DNA of 11,572 nucleotides from Rickettsiales bacterium (lineage in GTDB: Bacteria; Pseudomonadota; Alphaproteobacteria; Rickettsiales; Deianiraeaceae), in assembly GCA_947424985.1 (NCBI GenBank), contig CANDYN010000024.1:1-11572 (forward strand), written 5' to 3'. The position numbers and the translations under genes are program-made. Position 1 is the stretch's first letter. Every line of letters begins with the position of its first letter. Positions 1 through 7,434 of the stretch are shown in pieces. A model generated the notes under the pieces. It was not told the DNA's origin and searched no databases. It saw only the letters and a list, made by a program, of their open reading frames with translations.

Positions 1-1255
1 GGATGAAGTTGCTGAATCAATAAGACAATCGCTTATTGGATATTCAGGCAGCAGCATTGAGGTTTTAACCGACTCAGGTGGGCCAAATTCGGGAAGCAAG
101 GATATTGAAGTTCAGCTTGGATCGGAAGATATTGAAAAACTAAAACATGCCTTTGAAAAGGTATTTGAATATATGCAAAAAATGGAAGGAATGAAAGATG
201 TAACAACAACAAAAGCCTTTCCGGTTTATAAAATTGACTTAAATTTTGATAAAGTAAAAGCGGCTAAATATAAGATAAATACTCAGTCTTTTGGACATTT
301 TATTAAAATGTGTACAAATGGAGCTATGATCTCGCAATTTAGACCGAGTTATTCCGACGATGGCGTTGACATAATGCTAAAATTACCAGCTAGCTATTGC
401 GAAATTGATTCTATTTCCGAGTTAGTAATTTACACGGAAGAACAAAAAGCGGTAAAAATAAGCTCTTTTGCAAATCCAAAACTAACACAAGAGATATCAA
501 TTATCAAAAAAATCAATGGCAATATAACCTTTAGAATCTTGGCAAATGCTGAAAAGGAATACAACGTAACGGAGCAATCAAAACTTCTTTCAGCTTGGAT
601 AAAATCTCAAAATTTTGATAAAGAAATAATGGTAAAATTTTCAGGGAATCTTGAAGATCAAGATGAAACCGGAAGCTTTTTACTAAAAGCATTTATAGTT
701 GCAATATTTATAAAAGTTGCAATATTAATCGGGCAATTTAACTCAGTTTATTACGGACTTATTACAATGAGCGCAATAATTTTATCTGTTATGGGCGTGA
801 TGTTCGGACTTGTGATTACGCAAAACTCATTTGGAATTGTAATGGGTGGAATTGGAATAATAGCCCTTGCCGGAGTCGTGGTGAGTAACAACATAATACT
901 AATTGATACATATCAACGATTTATCAAAAGTGGAATGGAAATTAGGTCTGCGATACTTCGAACCTGCGCCCAAAGATTTCGCCCGATACTTATGACTTCT
1001 TGTACAACAGTTATGGGTTTAATTCCCATGATGTTTAACTTTTCAATTGATTTTTTAGACTTTAAATTTGTTTACAATTCACCTGCTGGAGCTTGGTGGG
1101 AGCAACTTTCAACGACGATCGGAGGAGGACTTACATTTGCAACGATTTGCACTTTATTCCTAACCCCCTGTTGTTTAATTTTATATACACCGGAAATTCA
1201 TTCAAAAAAAGAGGATTTCCTTGATGAAATAAAAACTGGTATTGAAAACAAATGA
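1..1255 (+). CDS. RND-family efflux transporter permease, C-terminal part (5' end outside window)
   Basis: This is the C-terminal part of an inner-membrane proton-driven RND pump (AcrB/COG0841 type). The reading frame is open from position 2, 57 codons before the first ATG at 173, so the gene begins upstream; about 417 residues are visible against roughly 1,050 for a full pump. The first part is periplasmic pore and docking domain, with the GGPNSGSKDIEVQL stretch typical of the family. Five hydrophobic segments follow, corresponding to TM8-TM12. TM10 contains GIIALAGVVVSNNIILID, the form with an Asn pair rather than the AcrB lysine. The end, with IGGGLTFATICTLFLTP, matches the usual last helix. 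The TGA stop overlaps the rnd start by 4 bases (ATGA). A lysine inside TM8 (AIFIKVAILIG) is unusual. The substrate cannot be inferred, and no membrane-fusion or outer-membrane partner is in the window. Confidence 0.93.
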   Translation, partial: DEVAESIRQSLIGYSGSSIEVLTDSGGPNSGSKDIEVQLGSEDIEKLKHAFEKVFEYMQKMEGMKDVTTTKAFPVYKIDLNFDKVKAAKYKINTQSFGHFIKMCTNGAMISQFRPSYSDDGVDIMLKLPASYCEIDSISELVIYTEEQKAVKISSFANPKLTQEISIIKKINGNITFRILANAEKEYNVTEQSKLLSAWIKSQNFDKEIMVKFSGNLEDQDETGSFLLKAFIVAIFIKVAILIGQFNSVYYGLITMSAIILSVMGVMFGLVITQNSFGIVMGGIGIIALAGVVVSNNIILIDTYQRFIKSGMEIRSAILRTCAQRFRPILMTSCTTVMGLIPMMFNFSIDFLDFKFVYNSPAGAWWEQLSTTIGGGLTFATICTLFLTPCCLILYTPEIHSKKEDFLDEIKTGIENK

Positions 1256-2373
1256 TAAACTTAATTGAAAGTCAAGAAAAACTGGAGGAGCTTTTAAATA
1301 AGCTATCAAATCTTGAATATGTTGCGATAGATACTGAGTTTGATTCGCATACTGGAATGAATTATTTTCCAAAACTTTCAACTATACAGATTTGTTTTGA
1401 GGAAAATGGAATTCAAAAATTTGCAATAATTGATGCACTTTCATCAAAAATAAATAACAAAAAAAGCCTTATTGAATTTTTTTTAAGCAAAAAAATTATA
1501 AAAATTTTTCACTCCGCAATCAACGATATAGGCGTTCTTTACGGCTATCTTGGAATTGAGATTGTAAATATTTTTGACACACAAATTGCTTATTCAATGC
1601 AAAAAATTACCAAAACTCCAACAAGCTATGCATCGCTTGTTCTAGAATTTTGCAATGAAGAAATTAATAAAACGCATCAAAATGCAAGATGGATGAGACG
1701 TCCTTTGTCCGATAGCATGCTTGAATATGCGCTATCTGATGTAAAATATTTGCTTCCAATTTATAAAACATTGAAACAAAGGTTAATTGAAAAGCAAAAC
1801 TATGTATTTTTTTGTGAAGAAATGGAAAATTTACATAAAAATATCGCCTCAAGGGCAAATTTTTCGTATAAAAAACAAAATATTGACGATAGCCTTTCCT
1901 TGCTTGAAAAAACTAGAATATCAATTCTTGCAAAACATAGAGAAAAAATGGCTTTAAATTTAAACATTAACCCCGAAATAATAATTCCAGATTCTCTTTT
2001 GTTGAAATTTGCAAAATTGACATATGCGAAGCTGAAGAGGGTGATAGAGGAGGAAAATCCGGCATTAATGGAGTTTTTAGGTAAAATACTGGAAAGTCAC
2101 TGGGATAAACCCGATAAAACTCTTGACAGCAGTGAATTTGCTCGAGATATTACAAAAATACATTCATCTTTTCATGCAATTGACAATAAAATCAAGGAAG
2201 TGTCAGTAAAAAATAACATATCAAAATTTGTAATTGCATCAGGTAATGAGTTAAAGCTTTTATCAAAAATGAAAACTCTTGATGAAAAATCAACCATAGG
2301 TCTTGAGCGGATTTTTTCTGGTTGGAGATACGAAGTTTTTGGAAAATATGTAGATTTTAATTGCAATATATGA
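1252..2373 (+). CDS. rnd: Ribonuclease D
   Basis: A cytoplasmic 3'-5' exoribonuclease of the DEDDy family, which trims 3' ends of tRNA precursors and other small RNAs. The length of 373 residues is close to E. coli RNase D (about 375). The exonuclease domain comes first: Exo I is IDTEF (Asp27, Glu29), Exo II is HSAIND (Asp92), and Exo III is YALSD (Tyr159, Asp163) just after RRPLSDSML, which matches the family's W..RPL block. All metal-binding acids are present. An HRDC domain covers about residues 214-280 (HREKMALNLN onward), and the rest is a divergent second C-terminal repeat. The ATG at 1252 sits in an ATGA overlap with the RND gene and there is no Shine-Dalgarno motif, so translational coupling is likely. 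The stop overlaps the fmt start in the same way. Confidence 0.95.
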   Translation: MINLIESQEKLEELLNKLSNLEYVAIDTEFDSHTGMNYFPKLSTIQICFEENGIQKFAIIDALSSKINNKKSLIEFFLSKKIIKIFHSAINDIGVLYGYLGIEIVNIFDTQIAYSMQKITKTPTSYASLVLEFCNEEINKTHQNARWMRRPLSDSMLEYALSDVKYLLPIYKTLKQRLIEKQNYVFFCEEMENLHKNIASRANFSYKKQNIDDSLSLLEKTRISILAKHREKMALNLNINPEIIIPDSLLLKFAKLTYAKLKRVIEEENPALMEFLGKILESHWDKPDKTLDSSEFARDITKIHSSFHAIDNKIKEVSVKNNISKFVIASGNELKLLSKMKTLDEKSTIGLERIFSGWRYEVFGKYVDFNCNI

Positions 2374-3263
2374 AAATAATTTTTGCATCAAATGGCGATA
2401 TAGGAACTGAGCTCTTGAAGGGGCTTTTTGTATCGAATCATGAAATTGTTGTGGTTTATACGAATGAACCGATAGAATCTGGGCGAAAAACTATAGAAAA
2501 TCCCGTTTATTCTTTTGCAAAAGAGAAAAATATTCCAATAAAAAGCCCAAAAACATTTAAAAATAATGATGTACGTGAAAATTTTTTAGAAATAAAACAT
2601 GATATTGTAATCGTTGCATCTTATGGATTTTTACTTCCGGAATGGTTTTTAAATGCAGGAAAATTTTGTGCAATCAATTTACACCCTTCGAGTTTACCGA
2701 AATATAGAGGTGCCGCACCGGTTCAAAGAGCGATTGAGCATGGCGAGAAAAGCCTTAATTTATGTGTTATTTTTATGACAAAAGAACTTGATGCAGGTGA
2801 TATTTTAGCAAAAATTTCAATTGAAATAGGTGAGAGCGAAAATGCGGGTGATATATTTAAAAAAATTGATAAACATTCTTCGATTTTGATACTTAAAGCC
2901 CTTGACTTACTTGAAAAAAATGAAATAAAAAGTCAAAAACAAGAAGGTGACATAGTATATGCAAAAAAAATCGATAAATCCGAGCTATTTTTAGATTTGC
3001 AAAACCTAGATGTAATATCAGCTTTTAATAAAATTCGCGCGTTTTCTGAAAATGGAAATTGCTATATTTTATACAAAGAAGAAAGAATAAAAATTCTAAC
3101 ATGTGATATTAAAAAAGTTGACGTAAAACCTGGACTAATAGGAGAAATTGATGAGAAATTTAACATATATTTGTATGGTGGAATTTTAGTTCCAAAAATC
3201 GTTCAAAGACAGGGGAAAAATGCGGTTAAAATTGAAGATTTTCTTCGTGGATGGAGGCCTTAA
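2370..3263 (+). CDS. fmt: Methionyl-tRNA formyltransferase
   Basis: Formylates the methionine on initiator tRNA using 10-formyl-tetrahydrofolate, which prepares fMet-tRNA for translation initiation in the cytoplasm. The start chosen is the ATG at 2370, which forms an ATGA overlap with the rnd stop and puts MKIIFASNGDIG at the N-terminus as in the family; an in-frame TTG at 2361 would add three residues and is less likely. The product is 297 residues. The formyltransferase catalytic triad is visible: Asn103 and His105 in INLHPS, and Asp141 in ELDAGDIL, with SLPKYRGAAP between them. The C-terminal tRNA-binding domain is about residues 200-297. The substrate-recognition loop reads NEPIESGRK where enterobacterial Fmt has DRPAGRGKK, so the position of E. 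coli Arg42 appears to be Ser. No def gene is adjacent. The 3' end overlaps addA by 13 bases. Confidence 0.96.
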   Translation: MKIIFASNGDIGTELLKGLFVSNHEIVVVYTNEPIESGRKTIENPVYSFAKEKNIPIKSPKTFKNNDVRENFLEIKHDIVIVASYGFLLPEWFLNAGKFCAINLHPSSLPKYRGAAPVQRAIEHGEKSLNLCVIFMTKELDAGDILAKISIEIGESENAGDIFKKIDKHSSILILKALDLLEKNEIKSQKQEGDIVYAKKIDKSELFLDLQNLDVISAFNKIRAFSENGNCYILYKEERIKILTCDIKKVDVKPGLIGEIDEKFNIYLYGGILVPKIVQRQGKNAVKIEDFLRGWRP

Positions 3264-5713
3264 GCGACCCAAAATGCAATATTTTTATATCAGCAAATGC
3301 AGGCTCCGGAAAAACCACTGCGCTTGTTGAAAGATTTATAGCTCTGCTGATTTCCGGGTGTGATATTTCTCGAATTTTATGCATAACTTATACAGAAAAA
3401 GCAGCAAAAGAAATGCTTGAAAGAATTGCAAGAAAACTTTCTGAAATACATACAAATATTGACAATAAAAACTCGATTGAATATAGTAAATATGCTGGTA
3501 GATTTAACATAGAATATGTAAAAAATATAGCCGAAAAAGCGCTTTTAAATATTTCAGACAGTAAAATATCAACTCTTCACTCGTTTTTGGCTAAGCTAAT
3601 AAGGCAAAATGCAGATCTGATGGATGTAAAAGAAGATTTTCAGATATTATCCCAAGAAAGAGAAGATAAAGAAGTTTATAGAAATTATATCAAAAAAAAA
3701 CTTATCAAAACAACAGAAAATAAAGATTCTATCGATATTTTAATTAAAGAATTTTCAAAAAATACCTTTGACTCAATTTTGCAAGAAGGTATTGAAAAAG
3801 TTGAAATCTTTTCTCAGATTATTGACAATAAAAATGAATTTTTATCGATATATTCGAGCCTATTAAATAAAGATGTCAAAAGTAAAGATGAGTGTGTATA
3901 CGAACTTTTTAACGATGATGAGTTGATAAGCGACATCAAAGATGCATGCAGATTTTTGGACGAAAAGAATGTAGCCATAATCAGTATTTTTTTGGAGCAT
4001 AAAACTTGGGGGAATTTTTTAAAAATGGTCAATATTTTTTTAACATCTACTTTTAAATCTATACGCATAAAACTCAGTCCTGAGCTGAAAATTATAGGTA
4101 AAAAAATATCTGAAAAACTTTTGGATATTTTTACATCCCATAGTCATTTTTTAACAATACATTTTTTAAATATACAGCAAGAAATTGATAAAATCTATAA
4201 AGAATTTAAAGAATCACAAAATTTGTTGGATTATACCGATATAATCGAAAAAGTTAGACAAAAGGTAATACGAGACGACGAACACCCGATTTTACTTCAG
4301 ATATATCAAAATATAGACCATATAATGCTCGACGAAGCCCAAGATACATCGAAAAATCAATGGGATTTATTGCACAAAATATTCACAATGTTTATTAAAA
4401 ATACACATGAAAAAACCAAGACTGTATTGATAGTTGGGGACGAAAAACAGTCAATTTATGGGTTCAATGGCTCAAGTGTAAAAGATTTCTCTGATTGTGA
4501 GGAAAAATATGGCACATTTTGTAAAAATAACGGTGCTTTATTTCAAAAAATATTCCTTGAAAGCTCGTATAGGTCGGGGAAAGATATTGTAAATTTTGTA
4601 AATCGTTTTATAGGTATTGATAAAATAAAAGAAATTTCAAATATTTCAAATTCAAGACACATTTGTACAAAGGATTTCAATGGAAAGGTTGAAATTAGTT
4701 TTTTTAAGAGAGAAAATAAGGATGGGAGCGAAGAAAAACCGGATTTTCCTAATACAATATGTGAGAAAATTTTACAATTAAAAGATAGCGGAGTAGGGTT
4801 CTCGAAGATTTTAATTTTAACCAAAAACAGAAACGCAATTTACAAAGAGATAATCAATAAATTTCGATATTTTGCAATACCATTCGAATCTGACAAGGAA
4901 AGTAATAATTTAATAAAAAGATGTTTTTGGGATATTTTATCTATAATAAAACTTTCATCGGGTACTATAGAAGATTATGACCTTGCAGGACTTTTAAAGT
5001 CATGTGTATTTGAAGCTTGCGACGAAGATTTGCAAAATATGAGAAAAAATAAACAAACAACCCTTTTGCAGTCAGCAATTGCAATCGATAAATTTAATAA
5101 AATATATCAAGAAATATTGTCAGTTTTCACTGAAAACTTTCAAGAATCTGTTTTAAATATTTTATCAAATGAACATATATCAAGCTCTCTTAAGAATGAA
5201 TATGGAAATGATATTGTAATAAAAATTTGCAATCTTTTGATCAAAAAAAGCGAAGGCTTATTGAAAAGTGAAGCATTGTCAAAATTTGATAAAATCGAAG
5301 AGCTTGGAATTACTCAAGAAAATTTAGACGCGGTAAAAATAATGACAATACATGGATCAAAAGGACTTGATGAAAGATTTGTTTTTGTGATTGAAGATAA
5401 GTTTGATTTTCAAAAAACATATAAACCACCTGCCGAGCATGCAAAAAAAATACTTTTTACAAAACCGGATTATAGCTTTTTCTCGCTAAAATCCACATAT
5501 TTTAAAATTGGCGAAGGAATTGAAGATATAAATCCCTCTTTTGCAAAAATTATTAAAAATCACAATGAAAAATTTGATTTAGAAGAATATTTTCGACTTT
5601 TTTATGTTGCAACAACAAGGGCAAAAGAGGGATTGTTTTTATTTTTAAATGACAGCGAAGAAATCCGTGATACTTTTACCGCACATTTCCCAGATTTAAT
5701 ACACGAAAAATAA
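3251..5713 (+). CDS. addA: AddA/UvrD-like SF1 DNA helicase lacking the C-terminal nuclease domain
   Basis: An ATP-dependent 3'-5' DNA translocase of the UvrD/RecB superfamily, most like alphaproteobacterial AddA, which with AddB processes double-strand breaks for recombination. The N-terminus DPKCNIFISANAGSGKT resembles alphaproteobacterial AddA; Lys21 is the Walker A lysine. Motif Ia is ITYTEKAAKEM, followed by TLHSF. The Walker B motif DEAQD is at 361-365 and motif III is GDEKQSIYGF near 397. Motif IV is SSYRSG near 438. Motif V is TIHGSKGLDE at 699-708, and motif VI is FYVATTRAKEG with Arg790. All ATPase motifs are intact. The protein stops at residue 820, about 30 residues after motif VI, whereas AddA normally runs to about 1,100-1,200 with a PD-(D/E)XK nuclease. 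I see no continuation in any frame after 5713. No addB is in the window. The start overlaps fmt and has no Shine-Dalgarno motif. It could also be called simply a UvrD-type helicase. Confidence 0.85.
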   Translation: MEALSDPKCNIFISANAGSGKTTALVERFIALLISGCDISRILCITYTEKAAKEMLERIARKLSEIHTNIDNKNSIEYSKYAGRFNIEYVKNIAEKALLNISDSKISTLHSFLAKLIRQNADLMDVKEDFQILSQEREDKEVYRNYIKKKLIKTTENKDSIDILIKEFSKNTFDSILQEGIEKVEIFSQIIDNKNEFLSIYSSLLNKDVKSKDECVYELFNDDELISDIKDACRFLDEKNVAIISIFLEHKTWGNFLKMVNIFLTSTFKSIRIKLSPELKIIGKKISEKLLDIFTSHSHFLTIHFLNIQQEIDKIYKEFKESQNLLDYTDIIEKVRQKVIRDDEHPILLQIYQNIDHIMLDEAQDTSKNQWDLLHKIFTMFIKNTHEKTKTVLIVGDEKQSIYGFNGSSVKDFSDCEEKYGTFCKNNGALFQKIFLESSYRSGKDIVNFVNRFIGIDKIKEISNISNSRHICTKDFNGKVEISFFKRENKDGSEEKPDFPNTICEKILQLKDSGVGFSKILILTKNRNAIYKEIINKFRYFAIPFESDKESNNLIKRCFWDILSIIKLSSGTIEDYDLAGLLKSCVFEACDEDLQNMRKNKQTTLLQSAIAIDKFNKIYQEILSVFTENFQESVLNILSNEHISSSLKNEYGNDIVIKICNLLIKKSEGLLKSEALSKFDKIEELGITQENLDAVKIMTIHGSKGLDERFVFVIEDKFDFQKTYKPPAEHAKKILFTKPDYSFFSLKSTYFKIGEGIEDINPSFAKIIKNHNEKFDLEEYFRLFYVATTRAKEGLFLFLNDSEEIRDTFTAHFPDLIHEK

Positions 5714-5737
5714 AAGAAATAATCCTGAAATTTTTGC

Positions 5738-5765
5738 TTGACTTCCTGAGAAGACAATTTATAAT
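5738..5765 (+). promoter_or_regulatory. Putative sigma-70 promoter for the outer-membrane protein/pyrH unit
   Basis: The -35 box TTGACT (5738-5743, five of six consensus bases) and a perfect -10 box TATAAT (5760-5765) are separated by 16 bases. The expected transcription start is near 5772, which gives a leader of only about 15 bases before the ATG at 5787. It lies in the 73-base gap after the addA stop, where a new unit would be expected to begin. The match is strong even for an AT-rich genome, but it is a prediction. Confidence 0.7.
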
Positions 5766-5786
5766 CAAATAAATCAGCATTTCGTA

Positions 5787-6614
5787 ATGAAAATAAAGGC
5801 AAATTTTGATAAAAATCTTTTTATAAACAAGGCAATCGATATAAGCTTCAAAGGAATTTTCACCATCTTATTGTTTATTTTTTTATTAACTCCAAATGCA
5901 AATGCAAAACTTAATGGTTTTTATGTTGGAATACTTGGTGGATCGCAGTCTGCAAGTGGTAGATTTGATGAATACACTGCTGCAAAAAAAGCACCGAGTT
6001 ATGATAATTATATAGGCATGAAAAAATCAAACTCTTCTTTTTTTGGTGGAAAAATTGGGTACATGCACCAATTCCCGTCAAAATCGAATATATCGTTTTT
6101 AATGGGAATTGAGGGAGATTTTTATTTCAAAAACAAGCATGAGTTTTCAACTGAAGGCGTTTCCGTTGCAAATCTTTGTGCAAGTGGTGTTTTTGATTGT
6201 ACCGGCATATTACCATCGAGTGCAACTGAATCAAGAATCAAGGTCGGATTTAAAAATAATGGAGATATTTTATTCAAAACCGGAATTGGAATCGCCGATA
6301 AGGGCATGGTATATGGAGTCATCGGCGCATCCTTTGGAAGCTTTAACTTTGCTACCGAATTACAAAGTGGATCAGGTTTGCAAAATTATGAATTAAATAA
6401 AAAGAAAGTAATGGGTCTTTACTTGGGAGCTGGGGTTGCCGGAAATGTAGATGACAATGTTCAGCTTGGAGTTGAGTATTTTTACACTCGCCATGTATAC
6501 AAGTTTCACACAGATCAAGCATCTTTAATTTCAGGCGTATCATCAAAAGATTCTGACATGGTAATGAATATCAAAAATTCCGGGGTAAAAATGTATGTAA
6601 ATTTTCTGTTTTAA
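5787..6614 (+). CDS. Outer-membrane beta-barrel protein (surface porin-like, Omp25/OMP_b-brl type)
   Basis: Probable small outer-membrane beta-barrel protein. The precursor is 275 residues. An N-terminal basic region of 22 residues is followed by a hydrophobic core (GIFTILLFIFLL) and a signal peptidase I site after Ala40 (NANA|KL), leaving a mature protein of 235 residues. The mature start KLNGFYVGILGG resembles the GFYVG opening strand of alphaproteobacterial Omp25/RopB-type barrels. Alternating hydrophobic segments continue to the end, and the last residues VKMYVNFLF finish in Phe, the typical BAM-recognition signal. Two cysteines (131 and 138) seven residues apart, in what may be an external loop, could form a disulfide. 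The ATG at 5787 is favoured because no other ATG precedes the hydrophobic core and the promoter ends just upstream. The stop shares one base with the pyrH start. The specific function is unknown; adhesin, porin and structural roles are all possible. Confidence 0.85.
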   Translation: MKIKANFDKNLFINKAIDISFKGIFTILLFIFLLTPNANAKLNGFYVGILGGSQSASGRFDEYTAAKKAPSYDNYIGMKKSNSSFFGGKIGYMHQFPSKSNISFLMGIEGDFYFKNKHEFSTEGVSVANLCASGVFDCTGILPSSATESRIKVGFKNNGDILFKTGIGIADKGMVYGVIGASFGSFNFATELQSGSGLQNYELNKKKVMGLYLGAGVAGNVDDNVQLGVEYFYTRHVYKFHTDQASLISGVSSKDSDMVMNIKNSGVKMYVNFLF

Positions 6615-7333
6615 TGGGTGATAGCAAAAATTTTAAAAGAATATTGTATAAAATATCAGGGGAAGTGTTAATGGGAAGCAGGGAATATGGACAAGATGCA
6701 AAGGTGCTTGAGTCTATCGCAAAGGATATTAAAAATGTGTATGATCAAGGAGTTGAAATCTGTATAACAGTTGGTGGTGGGAATATTTTTCGCGGAGCTA
6801 AGTTTGCTGAATCTGGAATTGACAGAATAACTGGAGATTACATCGGAATGCTTGCGACGATAATGAATGCTCTTGCTCTTCAGAGTGCAATTGAAAAATT
6901 TGGAATCGATACAAGAGTTCTGTCTGCAATAAATATATCAACTATGTGTGAACAATTTATCAGAAGAAGAGCGATTCGCCATCTAAGTAAAAAAAGAATT
7001 TTGATTTTTGCTTCAGGAACGGGAAATCCGCTTTTTACAACAGATACAGGTGCAGTTTTACGTGGGATTGAAATGAGCTGTGATGCGGTCTTAAAGGGGA
7101 CAAGCGTTGATGGAGTTTATGACAAAGACCCAAAAAAACATACCGATGCAAAAAGATTTGATAAAATATTATATGACGATTTTATATCAAAAAATCTGCA
7201 AGTAATGGATATCGCGGCCGTATCAATGGCAAAAAATTACAATCTTCCGATCTATGTTTTTTCAATAAAAACGTCAGATTCACCACTTTCTTCTTTTATA
7301 AGTGGTGAAGGGAAATATACAATCATCTCTTAA
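6614..7333 (+). CDS. pyrH: UMP kinase
   Basis: Phosphorylates UMP to UDP with ATP in pyrimidine nucleotide synthesis; a hexameric bacterial enzyme of the amino-acid-kinase fold, unrelated to eukaryotic UMP/CMP kinases. The 239-residue length is normal. Visible motifs are KISGE (Lys13 to Glu17), VGGGNIFRG (53-61), the UMP-binding stretch TGDYIGMLATIMN (Asp75), SGTGNPLFTTDTGA and VDGVYDKDPKK. The stretch IRRRAIRHLSKKR is what I associate with alphaproteobacterial PyrH. The ATG at 6614 overlaps the TAA of the outer-membrane protein gene by one base (TAATG), so ribosomes may re-initiate from it. The usual tsf upstream and frr downstream are both absent here, so the gene has moved out of its common cluster. 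A 10-bp inverted repeat lies 22 bases before the stop codon. Confidence 0.97.
   Translation: MGDSKNFKRILYKISGEVLMGSREYGQDAKVLESIAKDIKNVYDQGVEICITVGGGNIFRGAKFAESGIDRITGDYIGMLATIMNALALQSAIEKFGIDTRVLSAINISTMCEQFIRRRAIRHLSKKRILIFASGTGNPLFTTDTGAVLRGIEMSCDAVLKGTSVDGVYDKDPKKHTDAKRFDKILYDDFISKNLQVMDIAAVSMAKNYNLPIYVFSIKTSDSPLSSFISGEGKYTIIS
7279..7309. repeat. Perfect 10-bp inverted repeat in the 3' end of pyrH
   Basis: TTCACCACTT (7279-7288) and AAGTGGTGAA (7300-7309) are exact reverse complements separated by 11 bases of mostly pyrimidine sequence. Transcribed, this would form a 10-bp stem. It lies inside the coding sequence for the last PyrH residues, 22 bases before the stop codon. No U-run follows, so it is not a standard intrinsic terminator. 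It could act as an RNA 3'-end stabiliser or a weak pause site, or arise by chance. Confidence 0.6.
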
Positions 7334-7434
7334 ATCTTAATACACCCCTTAGCAAGAAGAATAAACTAAAAGAAATATTACTACGACGAAAAAGCATTTA
7401 TGTTGCCAATGAGATAGATAGTTTTAATTATTTA

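Noticed and set aside
2361..2369. TTG start giving Fmt three extra residues
   Set aside because: The ATG at 2370 forms an ATGA overlap with the rnd stop, like the overlap before rnd, and gives the usual Fmt N-terminus.
6109..6396. 95-codon open frame in another plus-strand frame inside the outer-membrane protein gene
   Set aside because: The enclosing frame has a signal peptide, barrel pattern and terminal Phe; the alternative frame has no such features.
7334..7434. Possible gene or intrinsic terminator in the convergent gap between pyrH and the lipoprotein gene
   Set aside because: No open frame longer than a few codons and no stem followed by a T-run was seen on either strand.
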